Positions 9,264 through 18,267 of a stretch of 64,000 nucleotides of DNA are shown piece by piece. The translations under genes were made by a program, and so were the position numbers. The DNA lies in NCBI RefSeq assembly GCF_001861355.1, contig NZ_MASN01000034.1, forward strand, positions 62,001 to 126,000, written 5' to 3'. Each line of letters starts with the position of its first letter. The stretch's first letter is position 1. This DNA is from Natrialba sp. SSL1 (lineage in GTDB: Archaea; Halobacteriota; Halobacteria; Halobacteriales; Natrialbaceae). The notes beneath the pieces were generated by a model. The model had not been told where the DNA came from, searched no databases, and saw nothing but the letters and a program-made list of their open reading frames with translations.

Positions 9264-11008
9264 GGGTATGGATCCTCCGAGATTCGAAAGAATGAGCCGA
9301 GTTTCAATCCTGCGTACAGTGCGACCAAAAACGGAATCGAAATCCAGAATACGTCGACGAGCAGTGCAAACCATCCGCTCACAGAACCAAGTGGGTGCCA
9401 CGCGGCACTCGACGTGTCACCAACGTATGCTGGATCGTGGGTTCGCCACGAGCCTGGGTGGTACTCTGCCGAATAGATCCCCGGCGTGCCTATCGTGACC
9501 GTTGCGACGCCGGAGGCGTTCGTTCGAACTTGTTCATCCCCGATTGAGATATAGCCATCTCGTGACTCCACACCGATCGGGGCAAACCGAGGATCGTCTT
9601 CAAACGGATTCTCGAGAACGATCGGTGCGCCGGTTTCATTGTCACGAAGCTCGATACGGACGGTCGCTTCCGTCTCGGTTTGGTCGACGATCTCGACGGA
9701 GAGGTTACTCTCGCGAATCTCGCGTTCAGTCCCACCCTCCGGTTCGACGAGCTCAGCGTTCACACCACGAACGATCCCCTGGACCTCGAGGTGATCGCGA
9801 TCAACGTCTGTGTAGCGGATCGCCATTCCATGCGATTGCGAGTACGGCTCGTCGATGACGTCAATCTCAACGTTCTCGTGAACCGTCGAATTCGGTGAGG
9901 GGCTCTCAGAACCCCAGATTTCCTGGATCTCTGGGCCGTCGATGATCGGGTCCGTGCGCGGGCCAACTTCGGAGGGATACGCTCGGACAGAGACGGGTAA
10001 TGCGTCCGAATGGATCACTTTCTCGTCTGTCCGGTTCGAGTGGACTAGGTAATCCCAGTCCGTATCACGGGCTGTATAATACCGCCAGACCCCCCGAACG
10101 GCCGCCTCTCCGTCCTCGGTGAGCGTATACCCGTGCCATGGCTGCGATTGGTAGATCGCCACGCCAGCGTCCCCATCGGGGTACTCCGCGTAGTAGATCG
10201 ACGCTGTCAGATCGTACACCTCGACGTCGAGTTCAGAGGAGACGGTTACCTCATCAGTCGGATACTCGTAGCGTGTCTGCGTCTGGTTGTCGACCTCTTC
10301 AGTGATTTTCTGCTCGAGGTCCACCTCGATATCTGCCTCGAGACGGAGTGTCGACGAACCAGCCCCCTCGAGGTCATAATCGAATACGGGCGTCTGCTCG
10401 TCCTCATCACTTGCGATGACCTCCCCGTCCTGGAGGAGTTGAATTTCGCTTACTTCGTGATCGAGCACCGACCACTCGATCGTGTCGTTCCCGATCTGTT
10501 CATCGTCAGGTGCTCGAGCCCGATAATCAACAAGGCCACGCAGCTCACCCTCAGGTGCAACGTAGAGTGGCGTTTCGTTCTCATCCTGATGCACCATCGT
10601 TGACGGTTGGGCAGCGAAGATCGTCGCGTGGGCGTCCTCGATCGCAAGCGAACTCTCAAGATCGGCGTGCTGTGGATAGATCGAAGTATCCCCGTCACCG
10701 GGCTCGAGTGAGTCGAAATCATACTCCGTCCACAGTTCCGCCGTCTCTGGTGGCTCTTGGAACGTGATGTCAGTACAGTTCGCTAACGCGTGCATCTCCG
10801 TCCGGTTCTCGCCGTATCGGTCGTAGTACACCTCGTCGCTGAGGCACTCGTTTGGTGCTTTGGACCACAGTGTCGCCGTCTCGTTTTCATCGAGGTCGCT
10901 GTCGTCAGTGCCCGGACGTGGGGGATGGTCGGCACTTCCGACACCAACGGCGAAGCTCACACACCCGATGAACAGGGCGACGCTGAGGACGACCGTGAGT
11001 CGGTGCAT
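9260..11008 (-). CDS. Secreted, C-terminally anchored surface protein
   Basis: The start at 11008 gives a 582-residue protein with a signal-like helix at residues 4-24 (LTVVLSVALFIGCVSFAVGVG). A very acidic ectodomain of about 520 residues follows, with several Asn-X-Thr/Ser sites (possible archaeal N-glycosylation). A C-terminal membrane helix (VFWISIPFLVALYAGLKL) ends in a short tail. The frame is open to 11074, but the hydrophobic signal argues for 11008. The stop overlaps the lipoprotein start. No known domain is recognised. By position it is a large external component, perhaps for cell contact during transfer; it could also be an S-layer-associated adhesin. The function is inference. Confidence 0.75.
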   Translation of the reverse strand: MHRLTVVLSVALFIGCVSFAVGVGSADHPPRPGTDDSDLDENETATLWSKAPNECLSDEVYYDRYGENRTEMHALANCTDITFQEPPETAELWTEYDFDSLEPGDGDTSIYPQHADLESSLAIEDAHATIFAAQPSTMVHQDENETPLYVAPEGELRGLVDYRARAPDDEQIGNDTIEWSVLDHEVSEIQLLQDGEVIASDEDEQTPVFDYDLEGAGSSTLRLEADIEVDLEQKITEEVDNQTQTRYEYPTDEVTVSSELDVEVYDLTASIYYAEYPDGDAGVAIYQSQPWHGYTLTEDGEAAVRGVWRYYTARDTDWDYLVHSNRTDEKVIHSDALPVSVRAYPSEVGPRTDPIIDGPEIQEIWGSESPSPNSTVHENVEIDVIDEPYSQSHGMAIRYTDVDRDHLEVQGIVRGVNAELVEPEGGTEREIRESNLSVEIVDQTETEATVRIELRDNETGAPIVLENPFEDDPRFAPIGVESRDGYISIGDEQVRTNASGVATVTIGTPGIYSAEYHPGSWRTHDPAYVGDTSSAAWHPLGSVSGWFALLVDVFWISIPFLVALYAGLKLGSFFRISEDPYP

Positions 11009-11049
11009 AGGGGGGTTGTTTTGGTGGAATCTATAGAGTGGCGCGGACA

Positions 11050-11451
11050 CTACCACGGGACAAAGTCGACACACTCTGCAAGCGGAAGGCCCATTGCTGA
11101 ACCTGCAACTGTGTAGAGTGGACCGAGTATCAGCAGGATGACCGCGGACTTCAGTGCGGTTCGTTTGTGCTGTTTGAGTCCCTTCTTCTGCTCGGGGTTC
11201 ATCGTGAACATCTCGGCAAGGGAATCTGCCTGCCAGACGACTACTAACCCGACAATGCCGAGGGCGGTCGTGATCTGGAAGAACCCAGAGATCATTCCAG
11301 GCAACTGCTCGGCTTCGCAGACCACGTCGTCCTGAGCGAGGACAGGGTCGACGGCAATGATGCTCAACACGACCAACACAGTAACTGCCTGTCGTATAAT
11401 GAGCCGGTTGTAAGGCGATTCAGTATTCTCTGGGAGGTCGTTATCTTTCAT
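11050..11451 (-). CDS. Small pilin-like (VirB2/TrbC-type topology) membrane protein
   Basis: This 133-residue protein has a cleavable-looking signal ending VLAQDD near residue 40. A first hydrophobic helix follows (FFQITTALGIVGLVVVW), then a short basic loop (KKGLKQHKRTALK) and a second helix (AVILLILGPLYTVAGSA). Signal peptide, two helices and a positive loop are the hallmarks of VirB2/TrbC conjugative pilins. It sits second in a gene cluster that also encodes VirB4-, VirB6- and VirD4-like proteins. The start overlaps the stop of the 106-residue gene (ATGA). Two Cys in the mature part (VVCEAE, AECVDF) could form a disulfide. The pilin role is inferred from topology and neighbours. Confidence 0.72.
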   Translation of the reverse strand: MKDNDLPENTESPYNRLIIRQAVTVLVVLSIIAVDPVLAQDDVVCEAEQLPGMISGFFQITTALGIVGLVVVWQADSLAEMFTMNPEQKKGLKQHKRTALKSAVILLILGPLYTVAGSAMGLPLAECVDFVPW

Positions 11452-11768
11452 TGGCGTGTCTCGTTTTGAGGAGTTCCACAGTTCTCGTTCGCCGGTGTAT
11501 CGGGATGATTCCCGCCCTTCGAATCGGCTGAGTCCGTGACGAGATCCTGGAGATCGCTCAATCGATTTGTTTTCCCGACAACGTCATCGAACGAATGGCC
11601 TTGCTCCTGAGCGCGTTCAAGGAGATCCCGAAACTCGTGTGGATCAATATCACGAACAGCCATCTCTTCCCGAAGCGCCTGTCGATACAGCGCTGAGGCA
11701 TTGATATAGTCAAACCACTCCAGAAACAGCTGATCGATCTTCTCGATGGTGACTTGCCGGGTTTTCAT
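11448..11768 (-). CDS. Small soluble protein, first gene of the conjugation-like operon
   Basis: This 106-residue hydrophilic protein, not recognised, is predicted largely helical in its first 75 residues, with a disordered Asn/Pro/Gly-rich tail. There is no signal or membrane segment. Its stop overlaps the start of the pilin-like gene (ATGA), so the two are probably co-translated. As the first gene of an eight-gene minus-strand run it may be a regulator or assembly factor; nothing in the sequence decides this. Confidence 0.65.
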   Translation of the reverse strand: MKTRQVTIEKIDQLFLEWFDYINASALYRQALREEMAVRDIDPHEFRDLLERAQEQGHSFDDVVGKTNRLSDLQDLVTDSADSKGGNHPDTPANENCGTPQNETRQ

Positions 11769-11941
11769 GTGGGTGCAGGGTGGTTTGTGATGGTTGAATC
11801 GCGGTTCATAGCTACGCCCCGAATTACCGGTGGGTGTGTGTTATACTCATCCGTGCTTACACTGTCAAAGGGTGTGAACACTCGAAATCCGCGAGGGTCA
11901 GACTGACGGTATTTCTATCTTCAGGCGAAGAAGTGATGCGC
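11769..11941 (-). promoter_or_regulatory. Leader region of the conjugation-like operon
   Basis: This 173-base gap lies between the stop of the P450 gene and the first transfer gene, both on the minus strand. It is the only sizeable non-coding stretch upstream of the operon, so its promoter probably lies here. An AT-rich patch (GAGTATAAC on the minus strand, near 11840) could serve as TATA box. I see no strong inverted repeat. Confidence 0.35.
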
Positions 11942-13339
11942 TTATGAACGATTCGCGAGTTTCAGCGGGATACCTTCTTTTGTCTGGGTGGTGACCCGAG
12001 GTTCGAGAGTAAGTTTTTGGTCTCTTTCCCAGTCGAACTGGAATTGCTGGCCGATTGTCGCAAGAACGACTTTGGCTTCCAAGAGGGCGAACTCTCGTCC
12101 AATGCAGGATCGACGACCGCTCCCGAAAGGAGCGTAGGCGAAGTCGTGAAGACCCTCCTCAAACTCGTCTGACCATCGAGTAGGGCGGAACGACAGGGGT
12201 TCGTCATAGAACTGCTCATCCCGGTGAACGTGGATTACCGACAAGTGAATCTCGTGCCCCTCAGGGAGCCGATATCCGTTGATTTCAACGTCAGTCATCG
12301 TTTGGCGCGGGATCGTGTGGATCGGCGGGTAGAGCCGAAGTGCCTCAGTAATGATTTGCTCCGTGAACACCAGGTTCTGGAGATCGTTGTATGATGGTGG
12401 GTCACCGTCCAGCACTGTGTCCAGTTCCTGTTGGAACTGCTCTCGAATGTCCGGCTGCGTCGCTAGCACATACAATGTAAACGCAAGTGCAGTGGCTGTC
12501 GTCTCATGGCCCGCAAACACCATCGTGATCAGTTGATCTTCTATCTCCTTCGTCGTGAGTTGTGGCCCTTCCTTCGCGTCGCGAGCCCGTTGTAGCTGCG
12601 TGAGAAGATCTGGCGTCTCGGAACACGGAGACACTTGCTCGGGATTGTGCGGAGCACGTGGAGAGGCTTCTTTGAGACCGGTCGACTGGGAGACGGAGCG
12701 ACCACTTCCCTCAGCAAGCAACGTCCGAACCTCTTGGCGAAGTCGCTTCGTCGAGTGTTCGAACCGCCGACGGGCCGGTGTCGGGATCCAGGGAGGCAGA
12801 ATCCAAGATGAAGGCGTGAACCACTCGTTGAGTCCATCGGCGGCGTCTCGGAGTTCCTGATCTTCTCCAGGTATTAGCTCCCGGCCGAATAAGGTGGCAA
12901 AGAGAATTTCGAGAGTGAGATCTCGCATCTCCGTTTCCATATCCCGGATTTCATCCTCACCCCATGTCTCGAGCCGGCGTTCAGTACAGGCCACCATTTG
13001 ATCTGTGTAGCCCCGAATTTGTTCACGGTAGAACAGCGGTTGCATCATTTCGCGCTGGCGTCGCCACTGCTGCCCCTCTGCTGAGAGCAATCCGTTACCG
13101 AACGCGCGTCGATAATCTTCGGTCTTTTCGAATGCCTCGACATCGGTTACTAGCACGCGGTTGAAATAGTCCGGATGAGCCAGTACGAAGACATCGTCAA
13201 CAGCTGGGAGGTCCATTCGATAGATATCGCCACATTCTGTCGTCGCACGCTCCACGAACTCGAACGGGTCACGAGCGAATTGGACCGCGTGCTTGAGAAT
13301 GGGGTATCCGGATGGTGCTGGTGGTAGCTGCGAGCCCAC
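11942..13339 (-). CDS. Cytochrome P450
   Basis: Heme-thiolate monooxygenase with all core signatures: an I-helix AGHETT oxygen-activation motif, an EALR (ExxR) K-helix motif, and the Cys-ligand loop FGSGRRSCIG with the axial Cys near residue 412. Length (about 465) is typical. The frame is open to a TTG at 13411, but that extension is AT-rich. The GTG at 13339 gives an N-terminus beginning VGSQLPPAPSGYP, which looks like a normal P450 proline-rich start, so I prefer it; the longer form would add a hydrophobic anchor. An inserted Ser/Pro-rich loop lies near residues 235-260. Redox partner genes are not adjacent. The substrate is unknown. A divergently transcribed regulator follows at 13504. 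Confidence 0.93.
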   Translation of the reverse strand: MGSQLPPAPSGYPILKHAVQFARDPFEFVERATTECGDIYRMDLPAVDDVFVLAHPDYFNRVLVTDVEAFEKTEDYRRAFGNGLLSAEGQQWRRQREMMQPLFYREQIRGYTDQMVACTERRLETWGEDEIRDMETEMRDLTLEILFATLFGRELIPGEDQELRDAADGLNEWFTPSSWILPPWIPTPARRRFEHSTKRLRQEVRTLLAEGSGRSVSQSTGLKEASPRAPHNPEQVSPCSETPDLLTQLQRARDAKEGPQLTTKEIEDQLITMVFAGHETTATALAFTLYVLATQPDIREQFQQELDTVLDGDPPSYNDLQNLVFTEQIITEALRLYPPIHTIPRQTMTDVEINGYRLPEGHEIHLSVIHVHRDEQFYDEPLSFRPTRWSDEFEEGLHDFAYAPFGSGRRSCIGREFALLEAKVVLATIGQQFQFDWERDQKLTLEPRVTTQTKEGIPLKLANRS

Positions 13340-13503
13340 GATAGTTAGCCATTGTGTGACGACTGTAAAAAGTACTGCTAGATGTTTGAGTCTGTGTGTC
13401 AGTTGGAACAATAATACATGTCAGATAGATACATTCCTACACATGATCTCGACGATATATTCATAGTACTGGACACAAGAATGTTGAGGACGGGTGAGAA
13501 TTT

Positions 13504-14604
13504 GTGACACACCATCCCCGTGTGGCTACGAACCCATTAACTGACGAACAATTTGTCGTCCGTGAATTCATTAGTGACCTAGTTGGCTCTACCTGTCTTG
13601 GAGTGTTACGTTCACTCGACGGACGATCTTCGACAGCGTCAGCCATTGAAGAACACGGAGAGGTCACTCGACAGACCGCCTCAAAACACCTTTCTCAACT
13701 CTCAGAGAGTGGTCTGACGAAATCGATGAGTGATGGAGAATATCGGCTCACAGCTGGCGGAAAGGCTGTTCTCGATGCGTTCGATACGAGTCTCGATGAG
13801 ATCGACCGAACGCAGCTCACCAACCTCACTCGCTCGAAACACACCATTCCGCTGTTGCTAACGATTTCGAACGGAGCCGCACGACCCAGCGAATTAGTCG
13901 GAACGAACGACAGTGCCCCTTCACGCGCGACGGTTCAGCGGGCAGTTCGGATGTTCGAAACGGAAGAGTGGTGCAAGGAGATGAGTGGTAGCTACCACCT
14001 CACACCCACGGGAGAGCGCACATTAGATGTATACGAAGAGCTGGCTGTGACGCTTGAGCAGGTGATAGAGAAAGCACCCTGGTTTCAGCGGCTCAGTCCA
14101 TCTAGAACGGACATACCGGTGTGTGAACTCACCGATGCCAAGCTGTACATCTCCTCTCCGAATTCACCAGGAATCGTCCTTGCGGCAGCTCTCAAACTCT
14201 GCGATCCACGACTCGATCACTTTCGGGTGTTGACGTCGATTTTCAATCCGACACTCTTCAGGGCGTACGATAAACTGCTCAAACTGGGTCTCAAAGGCGA
14301 GGCTGTTGTCGATGAATCACTCTATGATCGTCTCCACGAAGAAGAGATGGAACACTTCCTCGACGACTCCAACTATGATAACTTTCGGATCTCGAGTCTC
14401 GATGAGACCTTGACGATCGGGATCGGAATTTACGATGAGAAGCAGATTGCGATTGGGGCATACAATGAAACCGGGGCGGGAGAGCATATCGCAATGCTAC
14501 TCAGTTCGAATGAGGCGGTCATTCAATGGGGAATACAACTGTTCAAATCCTATCGTGAACAAGCCTGCCACTCCGCTGAGAGCGCCTCAGAGCCGATTCA
14601 GTAG
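13504..14604 (+). CDS. Two-winged-helix transcriptional regulator, FilR1-domain type
   Basis: This 366-residue protein, starting with GTG, has an N-terminal winged helix (residues about 30-95, TRQTASKHLSQLSESGL) and a second one (about 115-180, SRATVQRAVRMFE). A C-terminal sensor-like domain of about 170 residues follows, resembling the FilR1/DUF1724 middle domain of haloarchaeal and methanogen regulators. It is divergent from the P450 gene and shares a roughly 165-base promoter region with it, so it may control P450 expression. The ligand is unknown. Confidence 0.8.
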   Translation: MTHHPRVATNPLTDEQFVVREFISDLVGSTCLGVLRSLDGRSSTASAIEEHGEVTRQTASKHLSQLSESGLTKSMSDGEYRLTAGGKAVLDAFDTSLDEIDRTQLTNLTRSKHTIPLLLTISNGAARPSELVGTNDSAPSRATVQRAVRMFETEEWCKEMSGSYHLTPTGERTLDVYEELAVTLEQVIEKAPWFQRLSPSRTDIPVCELTDAKLYISSPNSPGIVLAAALKLCDPRLDHFRVLTSIFNPTLFRAYDKLLKLGLKGEAVVDESLYDRLHEEEMEHFLDDSNYDNFRISSLDETLTIGIGIYDEKQIAIGAYNETGAGEHIAMLLSSNEAVIQWGIQLFKSYREQACHSAESASEPIQ

Positions 14605-14669
14605 AGCAATTCTGTTAGCTACCGGGGCAAATACTAAGCGGATGGACACTCGTATTCATACATATTGCC

Positions 14670-15095
14670 ATGGTGTTCCGCGGAGTCCTCGTAGGGTATC
14701 TTCTGGGATCAGCATATAAGCGTCGATCCCTCCGACGTGATGCACTCCGCGACTCCGGAACGGATACGTATAATCTGAAGCTGGGATATCCTGAACCGAT
14801 TCCTATCCACCTGGACACTGATGGCCGTATCCAGTATTCGGTAGATGTTCTCAACGGTCCGCCAGTCGACTGCGTGTTGATGGACGATCGGAACTTCGCG
14901 TACTATACGGACGGACTCGAATGTGAGTGCTACGAACGGGGAACCGTGTACTGCGCGACAGCTGCGGAGATATCCTTTCAGCTCTCCGCCGGACAATATA
15001 CGCTGATGGTTAGACAAGCTCCAGAAGCGAGCGAAGAAATCACTATACCAGGCGACTCCTGCGTTGAGTTCGCCTACAGTATCGACGCAACATAA
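14670..15095 (+). CDS. Hypothetical protein, 141 aa
   Basis: Not recognised. The start has a short hydrophobic stretch (VFRGVLVGYLLGSAY) and a basic turn (KRRSLRRD), giving a possible N-terminal anchor. A beta-rich acidic domain follows with three clustered Cys (ECECYERGTVYC). It ends two bases before the start of the next membrane protein, so the two are probably one transcript. Confidence 0.6.
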   Translation: MVFRGVLVGYLLGSAYKRRSLRRDALRDSGTDTYNLKLGYPEPIPIHLDTDGRIQYSVDVLNGPPVDCVLMDDRNFAYYTDGLECECYERGTVYCATAAEISFQLSAGQYTLMVRQAPEASEEITIPGDSCVEFAYSIDAT

Positions 15096-15097
15096 CG

Positions 15098-15886
15098 ATG
15101 CAGGAGATCCACCGCAAACCAGCGCCCTCTCGAATCACTCAGGCTGCTGAGTTTCTCGTCTATCTACTTGGAATCGTCAGCGGTGTCGTTCTCATCGCTA
15201 TCGCCAGCTACGTCGTCATCCCAACGATGATGTGGATTGCAGTGCCGTTCACACTCGGCCTGTACACTCTCTATCGGATCAAAACGATCTTCGACATCGT
15301 GGAGGGAGCTGATAGTTCCAGACCAGATATTCTTGAACAACTGGCGACAAGAGTACTGATCGGCAGTATCATCGCCGCTGCGGCGGGCGCTGGGCTCACG
15401 GCGACAGGAACGCCTGTGATCGGCATCCCGATGGTGCTCATCGCGTTTCCGGTGGCTTTCCTCGCCTTTGGAATCAAACTCGAGTGGGCGGCACGACGGG
15501 CTCGCCGTCGGTCGCTGCTCTTATGGGATCTACTTGGTCGAGGATCGCTCCTTGCCTTTGGGATCTGGATTACACTCGAGATGGTCCTCGTTATTGTTGG
15601 CGCGGCCGCTCTTAAAATTCCGACGTTCGTAGGCGATCTCTTGGCTGTCGTCGGTGTGGTAGTTCCGTTTCTGTACGTGTTGTTGGAACGTCCCACCATT
15701 CGCAGACTGCTTCTCCAGATAGACGTTAATTCTGTCGCAGTCATCATAACTCAGGTTCCGGCACTCGAATACTGGACGCCACTGAAACCACTGGACGGAG
15801 AAGCCTGGCGTCGCGTAACGAAACCCGACGACGCACCCTCTATTCGTGACGAACCTTCGAACCGTCGATACAGCGCAAACCGGTAG
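15098..15886 (+). CDS. Polytopic membrane protein, 262 aa
   Basis: Not recognised. About six hydrophobic helices lie between residues 18 and 190 (FLVYLLGIVSGVVLIAIASYVVI, LIGSIIAAAAGAGLTA, IGIPMVLIAFPVAFLAF, GIWITLEMVLVIVGAAAL, LLAVVGVVVPFLYVLL), with a hydrophilic C-terminus. It is directly downstream of the 141-residue gene and probably cotranscribed. No transporter motif is evident. Confidence 0.65.
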   Translation: MQEIHRKPAPSRITQAAEFLVYLLGIVSGVVLIAIASYVVIPTMMWIAVPFTLGLYTLYRIKTIFDIVEGADSSRPDILEQLATRVLIGSIIAAAAGAGLTATGTPVIGIPMVLIAFPVAFLAFGIKLEWAARRARRRSLLLWDLLGRGSLLAFGIWITLEMVLVIVGAAALKIPTFVGDLLAVVGVVVPFLYVLLERPTIRRLLLQIDVNSVAVIITQVPALEYWTPLKPLDGEAWRRVTKPDDAPSIRDEPSNRRYSANR

Positions 15887-16257
15887 AACGGGTTGTAACG
15901 GGTGCTTGATTACCAAGTCGGGACGCACGGTCAAGGCCGAGCAAAAGTCGATGCATCTACGACTGCAACTCTGTTCGTTGTTCCTGTAGCTTTCGCCACC
16001 CGAACGTGGCTGGACTCCATAGATTGTTACCGAGAGTGTCATAGAACGATTCGCATGGCGTTCTTTTCGCTTCATTCGGCCTGCATTATCCGTTCACTAC
16101 ATTCTGCATATACATCAGCGAGACCGGGAGCGACGGACAGGGGATGACGAAGGACAAGCGGCGAGGCATGCGTGGTAACTTCAAAGGCAAGCTCCGGAAG
16201 ACTCGAGGGTAGATTCCGGTTCAACACTTCTATACGGTTTCTGTTCACAGTGGAAAC
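15887..16257. other. Intergenic region upstream of the histidine kinase
   Basis: About 370 bases without a convincing gene. Short open frames on both strands have no recognisable motif. The final 60 bases, AT-richer (GGTTCAACACTTCTATACGG), probably hold the promoter of the histidine kinase gene. Confidence 0.5.
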
Positions 16258-18267
16258 ATGGCTCATTGGCGACGTCTCGGGTCCATAATTGGCGGGAGAC
16301 GTATTATTGGTGCTCTTGGCGCGCTCTACGTCATATTTGCCGTTCTCCGGGTATTTATTGGGTTCAATATTGGTGAGCCGGTCAGTAGCATCTTCATCAT
16401 AATCCTGTTGATCGCCGTTCCTGGGTTCGTCCTCATCTATGGCGCGTATTGGCTTTCACGGGGCGATATCAACACCGAGTTTCACGCTGACATCGCTGGG
16501 TGGTGTCTCGTCGGATTCGGGACCATGGCGGGACTGCTCATCTTATTTCATCTCCAACCCGAAGGTGGAATTTCTGAACCACTGACTGGAATTCCAATTC
16601 TTACAGCGCTGAGTAGTGTCGCAGGGCTTGGTATTGGCATCTACGACGGGCGAGCCAAGTCGCGAACCCGACAACTCAAACGGCGAGCCAATCAGCAAGA
16701 TGCTGTGGCCGAGCTCGGTCAGATCGCACTCGAGACCGACGACCTCGACGACCTCATGTATGAGGCAGCCCGCAAAGTTGCGGATGCACTCGACAACGAC
16801 TACTGCAAAGTGCTTGACCTCGACCCCGAGAACGAGGAACTACTACTCCGCCAGGGTGTTGGATGGAAGGAGGGGATCACTGGAGAGGCAACAGTCTCGT
16901 CTGTTGAAGCGGCCTCACAGGCAGCGTATACGCTGGCTAATAACCACCCGATCATCGTCGAAGACCTCGAAACGGAGACACGGTTCAGCGGTCCGGAATT
17001 GCTAACAAGCCACGACGTCCACAGCGGCATCAGTACCATCATCGGGCCGTTCAACGAGCCATGGGGGATTCTGGGGACGCACGACACCGTCCGGAAAGAG
17101 TTCACCGAGGAGGACGTCAACTTCGTCCAGAGCGTCGCCAACATCCTCGCGGAGGCAATCGAGCAGGCAGAAAAGGAACAACAGTTGCGGGAACGGCAGG
17201 CCCAACTGGATGTGGCGACCGAGGCCGCGTCGATCGGGATCTGGACGTGGGATATTCAGGAGGACGTGGTTACTGCAGACGAGTACCTCGCGGAACTATA
17301 TGGAATGGATCCAGTAACTGTCACAGAAGGTGCTTCGATAGAAGTCTTCTACGATCAAGTCCATGAAGACGAGGCAGAGGAAACGAAGAGTAAAATCAAA
17401 CGAGCTGTTGAGGACACAGGTGAACTCAAGGCCGAGTACCGGCTCAAAGATGGTGCCAGCACCTGGGTAGAGATACGGGGAGAGGTCGAATACGATGGTG
17501 GCGAACCGATCCGAATGCATGGTGCAGTCGCCAACATCACCGAGCGGAAGGAGCGAGAGCAAAGACTAGAAGAGCTAATCGGTCAGCTCAAGGAGTCGAA
17601 CGAACGGTTAGAGAAGTTTGCGTATGCGGCATCACACGACCTGCAAGAGCCATTGCGAATGGTCTCGTCGTATCTCCAACTCATCGATAGCCGCTATGAT
17701 CTCGACGAGGAGGGAGAAGAGTTCCTCGAGTTCGCCGTTGACGGGGCCGACCGGATGCGGTCGATGATCGACGGGCTTCTCCAGTACTCCCGCGTCGAAA
17801 CCCAGGGCGACCCATTAGAGCCGGTCGACTTGGAATGCATTCTTGACGATGTCCGCGACAATCTCCAGGTAACGATCGAAGAGAACAGTGCGACAATCGA
17901 TACGGCCCCGTTACCACGTGTCCAGGGCGACCCCGACCAGTTACGCCAAGTGTTCCAGAACCTGTTGGATAACGCCATCGAATACAGCGACGACCAGCCG
18001 ACTGTTCACGTAACCGCAGAACGGAACGGCACGGACTGGATCGTCTCCATCGAAGACGACGGAATCGGGATCAACCCCGAAGAGCAAGAACAAATCTTTG
18101 AGGTGTTCCAGCGAGGCCAAAGTCGCAGCGATGGCGATGGTACGGGAATCGGGCTTGCGCTCTGTGAGCGGATTATCGAGCGCCATGGTGGGGACATCTG
18201 GGTCGAGTCCGAACCCGGCGAGGGGTCGACATTCTCATTTACCCTCCCTTCGAGTGGTAGGCAATGA
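16258..18267 (+). CDS. Membrane sensor histidine kinase (4TM-GAF-PAS-HisKA-HATPase)
   Basis: This 669-residue protein has four hydrophobic helices in residues 15-135, a GAF-like domain (about 150-290), a PAS domain (about 305-430, ending ITERKEREQ), and a HisKA dimerisation helix with the phospho-acceptor His460 in AASHDLQEPLRM. A HATPase domain follows with an N box (NLLDNAIEYS), a G1 box (EDDGIGI) and a G2 box (GDGTGIGLALCERI). It senses an unknown signal and phosphorylates a response regulator. The stop overlaps the start of the Rcp1-type regulator at 18264 (ATGA), which is its probable partner. Confidence 0.95.
   Translation: MAHWRRLGSIIGGRRIIGALGALYVIFAVLRVFIGFNIGEPVSSIFIIILLIAVPGFVLIYGAYWLSRGDINTEFHADIAGWCLVGFGTMAGLLILFHLQPEGGISEPLTGIPILTALSSVAGLGIGIYDGRAKSRTRQLKRRANQQDAVAELGQIALETDDLDDLMYEAARKVADALDNDYCKVLDLDPENEELLLRQGVGWKEGITGEATVSSVEAASQAAYTLANNHPIIVEDLETETRFSGPELLTSHDVHSGISTIIGPFNEPWGILGTHDTVRKEFTEEDVNFVQSVANILAEAIEQAEKEQQLRERQAQLDVATEAASIGIWTWDIQEDVVTADEYLAELYGMDPVTVTEGASIEVFYDQVHEDEAEETKSKIKRAVEDTGELKAEYRLKDGASTWVEIRGEVEYDGGEPIRMHGAVANITERKEREQRLEELIGQLKESNERLEKFAYAASHDLQEPLRMVSSYLQLIDSRYDLDEEGEEFLEFAVDGADRMRSMIDGLLQYSRVETQGDPLEPVDLECILDDVRDNLQVTIEENSATIDTAPLPRVQGDPDQLRQVFQNLLDNAIEYSDDQPTVHVTAERNGTDWIVSIEDDGIGINPEEQEQIFEVFQRGQSRSDGDGTGIGLALCERIIERHGGDIWVESEPGEGSTFSFTLPSSGRQ

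Noticed and set aside
15902-16266. Short frames on both strands before the histidine kinase
   Set aside because: No motifs, poor starts, and AT/GC pattern of a regulatory gap.
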